64,000 bases of DNA from Colocasia esculenta (lineage: Eukaryota > Streptophyta > Magnoliopsida > Alismatales > Araceae), in contig CM024753.1 of assembly GCA_014218235.1 (NCBI GenBank), forward strand, positions 3,100,001-3,164,000. Direction: 5' to 3'. Positions 34,024 to 45,514 of this stretch are shown here, in pieces. A program made the translations under genes and the position numbers. Each line of letters starts with the position of its first letter. Positions within the stretch are counted from its first letter, which is position 1. The notes below the pieces were generated by a model. It was not told where the DNA came from. It made no database searches and saw only the letters and a list, made by a program, of their open reading frames with translations.

Positions 34024-35242
34024 AGCATTAGAGTTTGATTTAATTCTGCTTTTGATTTGATTTCATTTGCTTTGGGCTTTACATTGACTTGTTGTTGGGC
34101 TTTCATTTCAGATTTCTAAAAAGAGGGACTTGGAGATTTGGGCTTGGCATTTGAGGCCCATTGGAGGAGGAGAGCTTGCTGAATTTTTTTTTAATTGCTT
34201 TTAATTTCAATTTTAGATAGAAAGAGTGTGAGTGAACTTTGTAGTGAGGCTTTGATGTATTCTCTGTGCATGTACAGAGATTTCTTTCACGTTGGCATGT
34301 ATAATTGGCCTCTTGGTGGTTTGATTGGTTTGGCATTATTCTATAGTACCACTTCATATTTTCTTAGTTAAATTTCATTTCATTCAGTTTAAAAATCAAA
34401 TAAAAAATTAAAAACTTCTAAAATCTAAAAAATTTCTCAAATCGCTCTTTCATGTTAGCCGTTTGTTTGTAAATAAAAATTTCATCTCTCAAGATTATAA
34501 TCTCATGTTTTAGGACATTCATCATCTTAATTGTCATTTGAATTTCATTTTCTTTGCATTGAAGAGTGCGGGGGAAAGGTAAGATTTCTCTCTCTCATTT
34601 CATGCATTAGTCTTAGCATTAGAAAACATTGTTTACAATGATCTGTGCACTTCACATTTTTAAATGGGACTGTTTAAGGGCTTTACCCATTAGAATAAAA
34701 AGATAAGGTAAGGGATTTCATCACCCTTTCCTTTGCCCAAAAATCACACAAAAAAATCCACATTCTTGTATTTGCCTAAACTTTTAATAAAAACCAGTAG
34801 ACTTGGCCCTAGGGTTCATAATTAGATTTGTTCTTTCTTAATTCTAAGACTTCTCTTTAAGTCTGGTGTCTAGGATTAGAGGTAAAAAGCTTACGCTTAA
34901 GTGAGTTAGAGGTTATTTAATTGGGTCCTTGCGAAAGCAAGGGGGGCCTCCCTCTACTCCACCTCTTACCTGGCCAGTACAAAAAGAGTAGGATTGGACT
35001 TAAGCAAGCATAAATCTGATTTTGAGAAAATTAACATAAGTCCAAGGAACACTTAGTGCTAGATTAATTTGATTTGAAAGTGTTTGTTTGTTTGTGTTTG
35101 TTTAAAAATTCATCAAAAGTCAATAAAAATCTTAAAAATTCAAAAATCATAAATAGAGGGCTTTTTCATCTGTGCATGCTTGGTAGACATTCTCTGGACT
35201 TAGATTTGGCTCAACTTGTCGATTGAGAGATTCTTTCAACCC
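34024..35242. other. Untranslated leader of Athila-group internal domain 2
   Basis: This stretch is nearly identical to 25392-26614, with a few substitutions and 1-nt indels, and has no coding sense. It again lacks the N-terminal gag region expected of a full Athila element. Confidence 0.7.
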
Positions 35243-36746
35243 ATGGCCTATAAAGAACAAGTCCAAGCTTTCCAAGGTTTCTACCAACCCCCTCAGGATC
35301 TATATTCTAACACATACAATCCTGGTTGGAGAAACCACTCAAACTTTTCTTGGAGAAATCAATATGAAGAAGTGTCTCAAACTTCTTTCAAGCAATCCAT
35401 GTATGGTCACTCCTATCCCAATCAGAATTCAGGATTTGACCAATCTTTTTATTTCAGACCTCCACAATTCAATGGAAATCAAAACTTCAATCAATTTGCT
35501 CATACCAATTTTCAGCAAACTTCATACAATCAACCACCATCTTTTCAGCCGAATTGGGAAGATAAAATGAATCAACTTCAAAACATGATGATGACTCTTT
35601 GCCAAACTGTGCAAGAACAACAAAATCAATATCAAAATCAGAAGCAAAATATTCAGCAAAATTTGGATAGGATAGAGTCTCAGATTGCTGAGGTGTGTAG
35701 GGAGGAATTGGGTCAATTACCAAGTCAAACTATAACAAACCCAAGGAACAACTCTTCTGGATTTTATCAGGACCAGCAATACTATCAAGGTCAGGGGTAC
35801 AGACCACATGTCAGACCAAATGTACCTCTACCACAAAACCCACATCAAACTTTTGTCCAAAACATTTCAGCACCACAAATTCAAAATCAACTTATACAAC
35901 AGGACCATCATTCTGCCCAAGCTAGGGGCCCCCAAGTGGAAAATATGGAAACATTGTCTACTTTAAGAAGTGAAAACATCATAACAAATCCTCACTCACA
36001 CATGTCAACATTGCATGAGGATAAGGAAAATGAAATTGAGAATGAAATTGAAGAAGAGGTTGAAGAGAATGTTGAAAAATTCAAGGAAAAAGAGAAAATA
36101 TTTGAAGAGCCTCTAGACATAATCAAAATAAATGAAGACCCAAGTCATTACATTCCAAGAGTCCATTTTTCTAAAGTTTTAAAGCCAAAATCTGAAAACA
36201 AATCAACTGGTAATGAAGAACTCTTGGAAGAATCTTGTGAGGAAAAAGCAGTAGACCAACCCTATGCTCTAGGGTTTGAGGGAGAGGAAGGACAATTTAA
36301 TTCCTTATTTCAAAATAGTGATCCATCAAATCCATCTGAGTGTCCTCCTAAGGTTGAGCTAAAACCACTCCCTGCTAATTTAAAATACATCTTTCTAGGA
36401 AAGGACGAGACTTGGCCCATCATAATTGCTAGCGATCTTGATGAAGGGCAGGAGAAGAAACTAATTGAAGTCTTGAAAAATCATGGAAAAACTTTTCAAA
36501 TGCAAGATAAGGTGGTTATTTAATTCTCGGCTTAGTCTGTTTTCGGGAAAATTGAAGTCCCGACAGGATGGTCCTTATAGTGTTGTCGAAGCTTGTGATA
36601 ATGTTGCTATCATTCTTGACCCAAAAACTACACAATCATTCATTGCTAATGGGCAAAGATTAAAGCATTCCTATGAAAGCCCACTTTTCTTAAAAACGGA
36701 TTCTACCAAGCTAGCTGCCAAACGAAGTCTAATTGCGTCCGGCTGA
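35243..36746 (+). pseudogene. Athila-group gag remnant fused to a pol tail, copy 2
   Basis: This copy keeps the long frame from ATG 35243 to 36523, including SNTYNPGWRNHSNFSW, the acidic coiled stretch and the pre-RT segment VELKPLPANLKYIFLGKDE. The frame reaches the deletion point in register (FQMQDKV), and then a 2-nt deletion relative to copy 1 ends it at 36523. The post-integrase tail (FNSRLSLFSGKLKSR) continues to 36746 in the next frame. The same pol deletion as in copy 1 shows that the deletion predates the array. Copy 2 is the less damaged gag part and copy 1 the less damaged tail. Confidence 0.8.
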
Positions 36747-37820
36747 AGACGAAATAAACTTAGCGCTTCTTGGGAGGCAACCCAAGTGTACAGATTTTTC
36801 TTATCAGGTAATTTTCTATCTTGCTTTCTTTTCTTGCAAATAAGTAGGGGGGAGAGGTAGAATAAAGCATGCATACTCCCCACCCCTAACCAATGCTTCA
36901 TTTTCTGTCTTTTAAACTTGTACATATGCAAATAAAAATTTCACAATGTTTTATCTTTGAATAAAAATGCGTGGCTTTGCGCATCCCAGACTAGGTGTGT
37001 GATCTTTAACCATTAAAATTTTGTGGTTGTCACACTCCCTTGCAAGTATCCATGTTAGGTAGCCTCTAGTAAAGGATTACAAGTATTACCTGTCTACCTT
37101 ATGTGAGGATTTATGGCAAGAAGTTTTCATACACACGCTACACAGCCACTTAGACTAGCTGAACCCGAATGTAGCAAATTTGTTAAGGCTAGTAGGAGAG
37201 AGGTGATTGGTTTTTCCCTTCCCCTTAAGTGAATTGCGAAGGAAGTGAAGGCATGTGATCAAGGAAACTGACTGTCCATCCTTCCTTTAAGAGGAAAAGA
37301 AAAGAAAAGAAAAGAAAAAGCAAAAGCAAAAAGAAAAAAATCGTCCATGAAAAATGCCCCGGATCTGAGTAAAGTTGGACTCGCTACTCTTGAAAAGTGA
37401 TGGGTTGTGCAGCATTATGGATGAAAAAGAAATAAAGAAAATCTGAGTGCACAAAGTGCAAATAAAAGGACAAAAGTCTTTAACTCAGAGAAATAATCCT
37501 CAAGGAAGATGAGCAGAATGGAACTGAGAGAAACAACCCAATCTGACTGAGCAAGGATCTTATTCACAATTCTTTTCTTCTCCCACGAATTGATCTAATC
37601 TCAATTACTAGCTGAGGCAGAGGAGCTTTAGAAGGGCTGAAGTGAACTCTTAAGTGAGCTACCATTTGTGCACTAATCTTGCCATAAGCCCTTACAATTA
37701 GAAAAGACATATCTTTACATTGATCTTTTACATGAGGACTGTTTAGCATGAGACCTTCTAGTCCTATATTTCAAATAATTTTTATTGCTAGGGGACTAGC
37801 AATGTTCAAGTAGGGGGGAG
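36747..37820 (+). other. 3' untranslated part of internal domain 2, with purine tract
   Basis: This matches 28107-29204. It includes the GCGCTTCTTGGGAGGCAACC hallmark near 36765, a shorter purine microsatellite at 37290-37340 and the polypurine tract ending at 37820, next to LTR 3. No gene is seen. Confidence 0.8.
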
Positions 37821-40693
37821 TGATAATTGCACAAATTTTCATGTTAAATTTCATACATTTAGTTAAATTTAGATGTCAGTTGTCTGTAAAATACGTACAT
37901 TTGAATTTTAATTTTCATTCTATTCATATATAGATTTTTGAGTCTTTTAATTAAATTTTAGGTAGAACACAGTTAGATGCTCATGTCTCTTGAATAGTTT
38001 TACAAATAAAAGTTATTTCTCTTAGGTATACTTTGATAAATGTTGTATATAAATAAATTTTACAAATATCTTTTAATAGTAAATGTAAGTTTGCAAATAA
38101 ATAAAGATTTTTTTACTAACCATATATCATACCACATATCTACCCATCCCATTAAATAAATACCCCCTCTCATCCAACCTGAACAAACACCAACATTTAA
38201 ATAAAGTGTTATACCTCCACTTAAGTTTTTATTAAAACCCTTTTCGTTTCTTCCACCAGGTGGGCGAAGCTACTGGAAGCAGGGCTGAGCTGGCTGGGTC
38301 TTGTGCTCTTGTGATTTGGGTGAGTTGGGGCATGGCGCAGTTGCAGAAGCTGTGCACGGAGATGGTGTCCAGGCTGTGCAAATGGCAGTTGGAGCTGCTG
38401 GCGAGCAGAACCAGGCCCAGGAGGCTCGGATGAGATAGAACCAGAGCGGCCAGCGCCCTGGTGTGCTGTGTGCGATGTGAGTTTGCAGGGCTGGCGATGG
38501 GGTCTCCTGTGCGCTGGCGGGTTGGTGATGTGTGAAGCAGGGCGGCTGTGTCATGCTGCTAGCAACTGGAGGCGGCCAGTGCAAGGTGGACGGGGCAGCC
38601 GGCGCCCAGATCTGGCGAAGGCGCCAAGGGCTTGGGCTACTGTGTGTTGTGCACGGCGGACCAGGGACTTCTGCAGGGTCTCCGGCGATGGGCTATGCAA
38701 ATGGCGGGAGAGGGTGCATGCGTGGAGGCATGGCGGTTGGTGATGGTGCATAGGGGGACCAGGTCTGAGGGTGTGCATCTGATGTGTGGCGCGGGCAGGA
38801 AGACCAGGTAGCTAGCGATGGCCTGGTGCTGGTGTGTGCGAGCTGTGCACGGCGGGAGCAGATCCCGTGTGGTGCGACCTAGTGAGCTGGCGATCTGGGT
38901 GTGTGCTGAGGTGGCGATCCGGGTGCGGAGCTGAAGAGGTGCAGATGGGAGAGGAAGCAGGATGCCGGGTACCTATAAGAAGACCCCAAGGCCCTCCTCT
39001 CCGGGGGGTTGGTCTGGTTAGAATTTTTTTTAGAATTTTCAGTTCCCCATTTCCTGTAATTTTCGTTTCGGAGAGCAGAGCAGTGGGGGGTTAGACTTTG
39101 TTTTAGGGATTTATTTTTCCAGTTTTTCCTCTGTAATTTTTCTTTTCTGCAGAGCTGTGAGGATTTGCAGAGGGGCTTCGCTGGTTCGATTTTTTTTTAA
39201 GTTTCCTTTCTTCTGTTTGAGCACAGCAGTGAGGGATGAGATTCCAAAGGTTGGCTGGAGCGATTGTTGGGAATTTTCATTTCGTCTGGTTATATTGTTT
39301 TGTGAGGAGATTTCTGGTTCAACATTTTTCTTGTTCAGCAAATTTTATTTTGGAGAAGAATTCGATCCAGTGGAGATGTTAGGATTCGATTTCTGTCATT
39401 TTCTTTCTTCCGTAATTGTTCTTTCAAGCATAAGGGAGGGAGACGGGGTCTTCCAAGGGAGATTGGTTACTGTTGTTCTTGCTCTTGGGATTTTTTGATG
39501 AGATTTTTGGGTTTCCAGTATAGCATTTTGGGGTTTCCTCTTCTGAGTGCAAGATTTGAGAGATTGCTTTGTTCTTCTGTGGAGATTTGATCCAGGGAGA
39601 TCAGGGGTTCGAGTTTGGATTTTTCTTATTCTCTCCTGTGAGGTTTGGGTTGGGGGTTCTGCTCATCTGGGGGCTTCCGTTTCTAGTTTTTAGTTCAGAT
39701 TTCTTTGGCATTTCTTCTGTGCTAATTCCATTGCTTCTGTGATGTTTGAGACCTGAAGGGTTCCTTTTACGTTATTCTTGGATGAGATAAATTGGTTAGG
39801 TTGAGAGGATTGCCCGGGGCGATTTCTTCTGCTTCTTCTGCTATGTGATGATTTGAGAATTTTCTACTGTTCTTCTGTACTGCTGTGAGGAGGATTTAGC
39901 AGTTTTCCATTTCTTTATGTTCTGGAGTTGATTTAGTGCAATTGTTAATTTGAGTTTTCTAGTTCATTAGTGTTGTACTTTGGACAGATTGGGAGCATGA
40001 TATGCAGTTTAAATTTTCTTTAATATTTTCTTTATTGAAGTGTTCTCCATCCCTCGAGTTGAGAGGGTACAGTAATCTTAATTGCTTATAGCTCATTTTG
40101 TTCTCAGTATGAAGGATGTTTAATTTGATCTTTCATCAAGAGTTGTAGTTTAGTTTAATGCATTGAGAATTTCAGTCTTGAAGGTGCTTATTTGAGTAGT
40201 ACCGTAGATTCATGTTCTTATTTTCTATCTGATCCCCTGAGCTGTAGGGGTACATTGGGTTAATAATGTTCTTTGAGAACTTGTGTTCTGTCATCTTTCC
40301 GAATCATTTTAGATTTAGAGGTGCATCCGTATGTGCCTAGTTTACATCTCTCTCGGTTTGTTTGATCCCTCAATGGAGAGGGTATAGTGATACCAACTCT
40401 TTAGTTTTCAATTCTACATGTTCTTTCATTAAGTCTGATCTGTCGAGAGTGTGTGGGATTAGATCGACGTCATTTACATTGTCACTTTTAATGCATTGTC
40501 GAATAGTGTCAAGTCAAAGTAGTTTAATTCAAGCTCTATTCAGCCTCTCTGTGGATATGACATGTTCTCACCATTGTGCTAGTTCCTTGTTGTGATTTTA
40601 ATTCTGTGAGACAGTTTAGAGGAGGTGAGCTTGTTGATATGTGCAAGGAACTCTAGACAACGGAATTGCACAATCAACAATGCGCGCGCTTCA
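37821..40693 (+). repeat. Athila-group LTR 3 (2,873 bp)
   Basis: It starts TGATAATTGCAC and ends GCGCGCGCTTCA, followed by the TSD GTCTG at 40694-40698 and chromovirus gag. Visually it is as close to LTR 1 as to LTR 2, suggesting that all three are of similar, recent age. Confidence 0.9.
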
Positions 40694-40698
40694 GTCTG

Positions 40699-41145
40699 CA
40701 TCTTCAGTCGCCACCATTCCAATGCAATACCTCTCAACTGATAAGCAGCTAACACGACTTTATCTGCTGCCAGACACCTCATAGTTGTAAAAACTCTCTC
40801 AACCTCATGAACCCAGTGCTACGCTGTATCTGGATTCGGCCCTCCTAAATAAGTAGGTGGCTGCAATCTCAAAAACTTTTCAACCTGCATAACTGGTTCT
40901 TCTGCTATCAGCACTGGTGGTGGTGGTGGCACAGGTGCTGCAAAAGGCACCTCCACTCTTGGCGGGACTGGAGCAACAGGTACAGTCTCTCCATCCCCAG
41001 GTGGCACTGCAACCGGTGGTACCAGCGCCTGCTGATCCATCCTTGCCCGAATATCCATGAGGCTTTCCCAGATTCTTTTTATCATACGCTGGGTACTTTC
41101 CTCCGGATCATCTCCTCCACCACCCCAATCTCTTCTATCAGCCAT
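40699..41145 (-). pseudogene. gag: Chromovirus gag, N-terminal part
   Basis: Reading on the minus strand from ATG 41145: MADRRDWGGGGDDPEESTQR, a proline-rich stretch, then RLQPPTYLGGPNPDTA and VFTTMRCLAADKVVLAAYQL. This is the usual start and capsid entry of chromovirus gag (the word after QPP.. is normally F.GG.DP..A). One stop follows PNPDTA (codon near 40817). The frame meets the Athila-group insertion at 40698 and continues at 22490. An upstream in-frame ATG at 41187 is less likely to be used. Confidence 0.85.
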
Positions 41146-41286
41146 TCCAGAAATTTCTACATAAACAAAACACCAAACAAAAATCAAAACAACAAATTAT
41201 CAAAAACCAGGGTCCCTACCAGTAGTGTACAAAGACCGAAATAAGGATATGTATCTTTCTAATTCCCTTATATTAACACGGACCTT

Positions 41287-41298
41287 GCTCTGATACCA
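41287..41298 (-). promoter_or_regulatory. Chromovirus primer-binding site (tRNA-iMet type)
   Basis: On the minus strand TGGTATCAGAGC starts two bases after the LTR end at 41301. This is the conserved initiator-methionine tRNA primer site of plant chromoviruses and many Copia elements. Confidence 0.9.
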
Positions 41299-41300
41299 AC

Positions 41301-43590
41301 TGTGGCGGAACACCTCGGCCAAGCCCGTTAAACTGATAACGTGCTTGATCCGAGTCTGCCTCTCGCGAACGGGCCGAAGCCTCGCAAGGGAAACCAAACC
41401 ACAGTCCGTGTAAACACAAAGGAACACACCACATTTTATATATATATTCCACAAGTTACATAGCCAAATTTCCACAAAAGTGAAAAGAAGTACAAGAGCC
41501 TGGGGCATACCCCAAGGTACAACTGAAGAAAATAAACAACTATCTACACTACACTACTGGTGCTGCTACTACACAGCTGGAGGTACCGACCCTGCACCGC
41601 TACGGTGCAGCTCTGAACTGGACGACGGCCATGAAACGTCCTCCTCGCTCTCACCTGTGGGGGTAGGGGTGAGCCTCGCTAGTCACTGGCTCAGTAGGGA
41701 ACTCCCCCAACACCGAGCAAACCAAAACCACAGGTACGAAAGCAGTAAACAGTACCAACAATTTATAGAACAGCTAAACAGAATATAAAAGCTGTAAAAG
41801 TACTCACCGTCTGTCGACTACGAGAAACAACTTTAATAATTAAACGGCAAACCAGTACAGGTGTACAAGATAAAGTAGAGACAGCCAAACACGAGTCACG
41901 TGAACTGGTTCGCGACACCAGAAACTGACTCAGACAAGCTAACACAGGTCTACCTCTCAGTCTCGCAGCCACAGACGAAAGGTCCAGCTGCCGCTCCACG
42001 TGAAAAGGTCAAGCAACTGTGAAGACCAACTAAACACCACCACCTGCGGACCACACGGTCACAGGCCCATGCCTGACACCTCTAGAGATCCTGGCCCGGA
42101 ACTCTCTAGAGTGAGGCACTGGAAAATGACAAGCTGGGGTCCAGTACATCTACTGGTGTCCGTACCCCCAACTACGAGCGCGCTACAAGTGACTAAAGAC
42201 AAACACAAGTGTCACTGTCCCACTGTCATCTTTCCCTCAGTCGGACGTACAACTCAAACACATGAGTGAGGGTGTCCAGGTCAGACGACACAGACCTCGA
42301 CGGTACAACACAAGTACCGGGACAAAGCCCCGAGCTAACAGCCTGGCTCACAAAGAACCTGGGGCATCCAACTGGAGAGGTAACCACGGTAGGCGTCGTA
42401 CTACTCGCCACGTACACAAAACCACGTGCACGTCACACACAAACCACGTGAAACGTCACGTAAACCTCAAGTAACAACGGTCCACCACACGTGAACCCAA
42501 CTGGTCTCGCGTGAACATCACGCAGCCACGAAAGTAAGTAGCAAACTGCATATCTTGTATGCTAAACACGGAAACTATGTGCACTCAGTGCACCACAGGT
42601 GCCAACGCACCATTCAGTATTGATAAACATCATAAATAGTCATTTCTGCTTATACACAAGTTGGCGGCAACATCGACTGCCGCTTACAGGAAGTAGACGG
42701 CAAGGGATCTGGCCGTCTATATCCCAGCTGATGAACTTGGCGACACATGATGTTGACGCCAAGATCTTCAGCCTCTATTCCTGCAGAAACCCTAAACCGA
42801 TCCTACATGCATTCCGATCCCAAAACCATCGAGAAAATATGAGGAAACACTTCCTCTGACATGCATGAATCCCACACAACCCAAAACAGCATGTTTCATT
42901 TGCTAAATTACTCAAACCACCCAAGTACCCCGCATGAATACCATGACCCGAAATTGCCATTTTCATGCAGATTCATGTTATCTAATTACATTAACACGAC
43001 CTATAGGAACTACAAGGGCCATTCCCTCCCTCAGAACATGCTTAAACCTTCCAAAATCTTCCGGTTCACACCGAACCCTCCGCGAGCTCCCACGGGAATT
43101 ACACCACGCCACGACGTTTCCTCGCGCGATTCGGCAACGCCACACGTCCCACGATCCTCTAACCACCCTTCTGTACCTGTTGGAAGCTTTAGGGACACAG
43201 GGGCGTGAAGTTGGAGCAAGGGGAAGGGAGAACCAGGTGAAGAACCTGCTCTCGGGTGACCCTATAACCTGCAGAATTCTCAGGTTGGCGTCAACCCCTC
43301 TGCCGCCAATGGCAACCGCCACCATCAACGTCCACATCTTTTGCCGCCAAGTTCATGCAGTCAACGGCAACCTACCTGGACGCCAATAAGTCAACGACCA
43401 CCCCTGGCCGCCAACTCCAACTCAACTGCAGCAGGTCCTACTTCATTTCAGGACCAAACCTGCATCTCACCTGAACAAACCACACATCCAAACCACACAT
43501 TCCACACAACCAATTCACACTAGCCTTACAACGGCCGCCACAACCACAACACACATGATCCAAAAGGATCCGAAAATAAGCGACGTTACA
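41301..43590 (-). repeat. Chromovirus 5' LTR (2,290 bp)
   Basis: This is a near-identical partner of 15939-18225, with mostly C/T and A/G differences plus a few 1-2 nt indels. The high similarity points to a fairly recent insertion, although older than the Athila-group array nested in it. Confidence 0.9.
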
Positions 43591-43595
43591 TGACC

Positions 43596-44184
43596 TGTTG
43601 GAGATACTGGGCCATGCGAGGCTCCCTTGCTTCAAACTGCCTGTTCACCTGGCTGGCAACCAACTGGGAGTCACTGAAGACTATAAGCCGAAGGGCTCCA
43701 AGGTGCCTAGCCATGCGAATTTCGAACAGTAACGCTTCGTACTCGGCAACGTTGTTGGAGGCCGCAAAGCGGAACCGGAGGGCGTATTGGAACTCTAATC
43801 TCTCCGGAGAGGTGAGGACCAAGCCAGCTCCACTCCCTGTGACACAAGAGGACCCATCCACATAGAGCTCCCATGGGGACTCATCAGCCAGCAGAGGGTC
43901 CTGCTCGGTAGGGAGAGTGCATTCCGCGACAAAGTCTGCCAATGCTTGCGCCTTGATTGTTGTCCTCGGGCGGAAGCTGATGTCGAACTCGCCTAGCTCT
44001 ATGGCCCATTTAATGAGCCTGCCGGAAGCCTCTGGCCGCTGAAGAATAGACTTCAGTGGTTGGTCGGTGAGGACTATCACTGAATGGGCCTGAAAATAGG
44101 GCCTGAGCTTCCGGGTAGCCATGACCAGAGCAAGGGCGAGCTTTTTTGCTCGGGGGTACCTCCTTTCAGCTTCTTGGAAGACCC
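43596..44184 (-). pseudogene. pol: Tat-M RNase H region (pol remnant, 5' part)
   Basis: On the minus strand the first RNase H end (FQEAERRYPRAKKLALALVM, VLTDQPLKSIL) is followed by a second RNase H-like domain (ELYVDGSSCVTGSGAGLVL, SNNVAEYEALL, IVFSDSQLVASQV). Tandem RNase H domains, the second called archaeal-type, are typical of the Tat clade. This stretch is open without a stop for 178 codons. It begins abruptly at the deletion junction (about 44180) and is cut at 43595 by the chromovirus. In Tat-P the homologous region is 47330-47930. Confidence 0.8.
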
Positions 44185-44559
44185 ATTATTCGGTAACTGT
44201 AATGGTTGTTCGGTGCGTACTGCCGGGCGATAGTCGGGCCAGCGGGTCTGAGGCACGCTTAGGTGAGAGGCCTGCTCGGTAGGCTGGGGCCTGGACCGAG
44301 CAGGTCAAGGGGAGCCCGGAGGCGACCCTAGCTCGGAAGAGTTTATACTTGACCCGAACAGGAAGGAGGAATGTCCAGCGAGGCGGTCCTAGAGCTTGAT
44401 GGCGCTCGAACATGGTGATTTCTTCTCAGAGCCTTCGGACGGTCCTTGTGAGGACGTGGCACACAGCAGAGGGGCCACGTCTGGTAGGGGGACCTCGACG
44501 GGCCCGAATGGATTGCGACGGGCCAAGGTGGGCTTAGGTGGCAAGAACTGGCCACCACA
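44180..44559 (-). repeat. Tat-M 5' LTR, partial (deletion scar at 44180)
   Basis: This matches 10806-11188 and ends GGCCACCACA before the CCCAC duplication. The other ~500 bp of this LTR, the primer site, gag, protease and RT are gone. GACCC is present at the breakpoint in both the LTR and the RNase H sequence. Confidence 0.8.
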
Positions 44560-44564
44560 CCCAC

Positions 44565-45480
44565 CATCACGCCATATGACGGCACCACTGATCCGACGGA
44601 CCACATCCACGGGTTTGAGTCGCAAATGGTGTTCCATGGGGTATCCGATGCGGCCTAGTGTCGAGCCTTCCTAGCCACTCTCAAAGAAACTGTCAGGGCA
44701 TGGTTCGAGGCCCTACCTGCTGGTTCCATCTCTTCCTTCCACCAGCTGAAGAAGTCCTTCCGGGACAACTTCCTCGGTGGAAGATTACAGCCGCACACCG
44801 CGGCTTCTCTTTTGGCAATCCGCCAGAAGAAGGGCGAGGCGCTCTGGGACTTCGTCAAGAGGTTCCAGACAGAAGCGCTTCGCATCCCCCGCCTCGACGT
44901 CTCTCTAGCCACCAGTGCCCTTATCCAAGGCACTGGCGATGGCTTCCTTCAGAGGATGCTTGGCGTGCAGTAGCCCGCCACTCTGGCCGAACTGCTCTCC
45001 ATTGCCCAATGTCATGCGGCTTGCGAGGAGAGCCTAGCCATCGGCCGAGCAGAGCAGGGCAAGCAGTCGGACAAGAAGAGGCCTTTCGACAATGGTTCCG
45101 ACTGAGATCGGAAGAAGGGCCGGTGCAACAGGGACTCACCGCGCCGACCGCGCCCCTTCACCGAACAGATCTTTGCGAAAATCCGCCAAGAGCCTTATGT
45201 TCGGTGGCCACCAAGGATGCGCTCCGACCCCAGAGGCGCAATCAGGAGAAGTACTGTCGCTTTCACCGCGATCACGGCCACGACACCTCCGAGTGCCGCC
45301 AGCTCAAGGATGATATTGAGTCCCTGATCAAGCACGATACCTTGGATGATACGTGCGCCGGAATGAAGACCGCCCCAGATGCTGAGAACGGACCCCCGAA
45401 CAGCCGATCAACAATGAGCCCAACGGGCAGGAGATCAACGTGATCGCAGGAGGTTTCGACGCAGGCAGAGAAAGTACTCA
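44565..45480 (+). pseudogene. gag: Tat-P gag, C-terminal part
   Basis: Gag resumes after Tat-M with ITPYDGTTDPTDHIHGFESQ, then FLATLKETVRAWFEALPAGS and FVKRFQTEALRI, all typical of plant Ty3/gypsy gag. The nucleocapsid end has the Tat-style knuckle YCRFHRDHGHDTSECRQLKD. TAG stops fall at an expected R codon near 44660 and an expected Q codon near 44972. A frameshift lies before the knuckle. Confidence 0.8.
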
Positions 45481-45514
45481 AAGCCGATGCGACTACGCTC
45501 AGTGAGTACATGTC

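Larger units (their letters stand above)
22496..40693 (+). mobile_element. Athila-group non-autonomous array: LTR-internal-LTR-internal-LTR
   Basis: The whole block is bounded by GTCTG at 22491-22495 and 40694-40698, which marks one integration site. It contains three LTRs of about 2.87 kb (22496-25370; 29205-34002 with an insertion; 37821-40693) and two internal domains of about 3.83 kb (25371-29204 and 34003-37820). LTRs start TGATAATTGCAC and end GCGCGCTTCA or ACGCGCTTCA. Both internal domains start with an Athila-type primer site and carry a gag-related frame fused to a short integrase tail, with no RT, RNase H or integrase core. The most likely origin is unequal recombination between elements or an already tandem insertion. 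Confidence 0.9.
15939..43590 (-). mobile_element. Tekay-like chromovirus inserted in Tat-M pol
   Basis: It is flanked by TGACC at 15934-15938 and 43591-43595. LTRs of 2,287 bp (15939-18225) and 2,290 bp (41301-43590) start TGTGGCGGAACACC and end GCGACGTTACA. The primer-binding site at 41287-41298 is the tRNA-iMet type. Gag and pol form what was one long frame ending in a chromodomain, and gag is split by the Athila-group insertion at 22496-40693. Without the nested insertion the element is about 9.4 kb. LTR length, primer site and chromodomain fit the Tekay/Del branch, but the branch assignment is by pattern only. Confidence 0.9.
10305..44559 (-). mobile_element. Tat-M: Tat-group element inserted in Tat-P gag, internally deleted
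   Basis: It is flanked by CCCAC at 10300-10304 and 44560-44564; removing it restores the gag codons LPLPT-ITPYDG. In minus-strand order it holds a partial 5' LTR (44180-44559), an RNase H and integrase remnant (44184-43596, then 15933-14508), an antisense extra gene (11613-14137) and a complete 3' LTR (10305-11188). Gag, protease and RT are deleted at a junction inside the 5' LTR. A chromovirus is nested at 15939-43590. Confidence 0.85.

Noticed and set aside
40819..41187. Independent proline-rich host gene
   Set aside because: It is the chromovirus gag start: it continues in register across the Athila-group insertion and sits next to the primer site and LTR.
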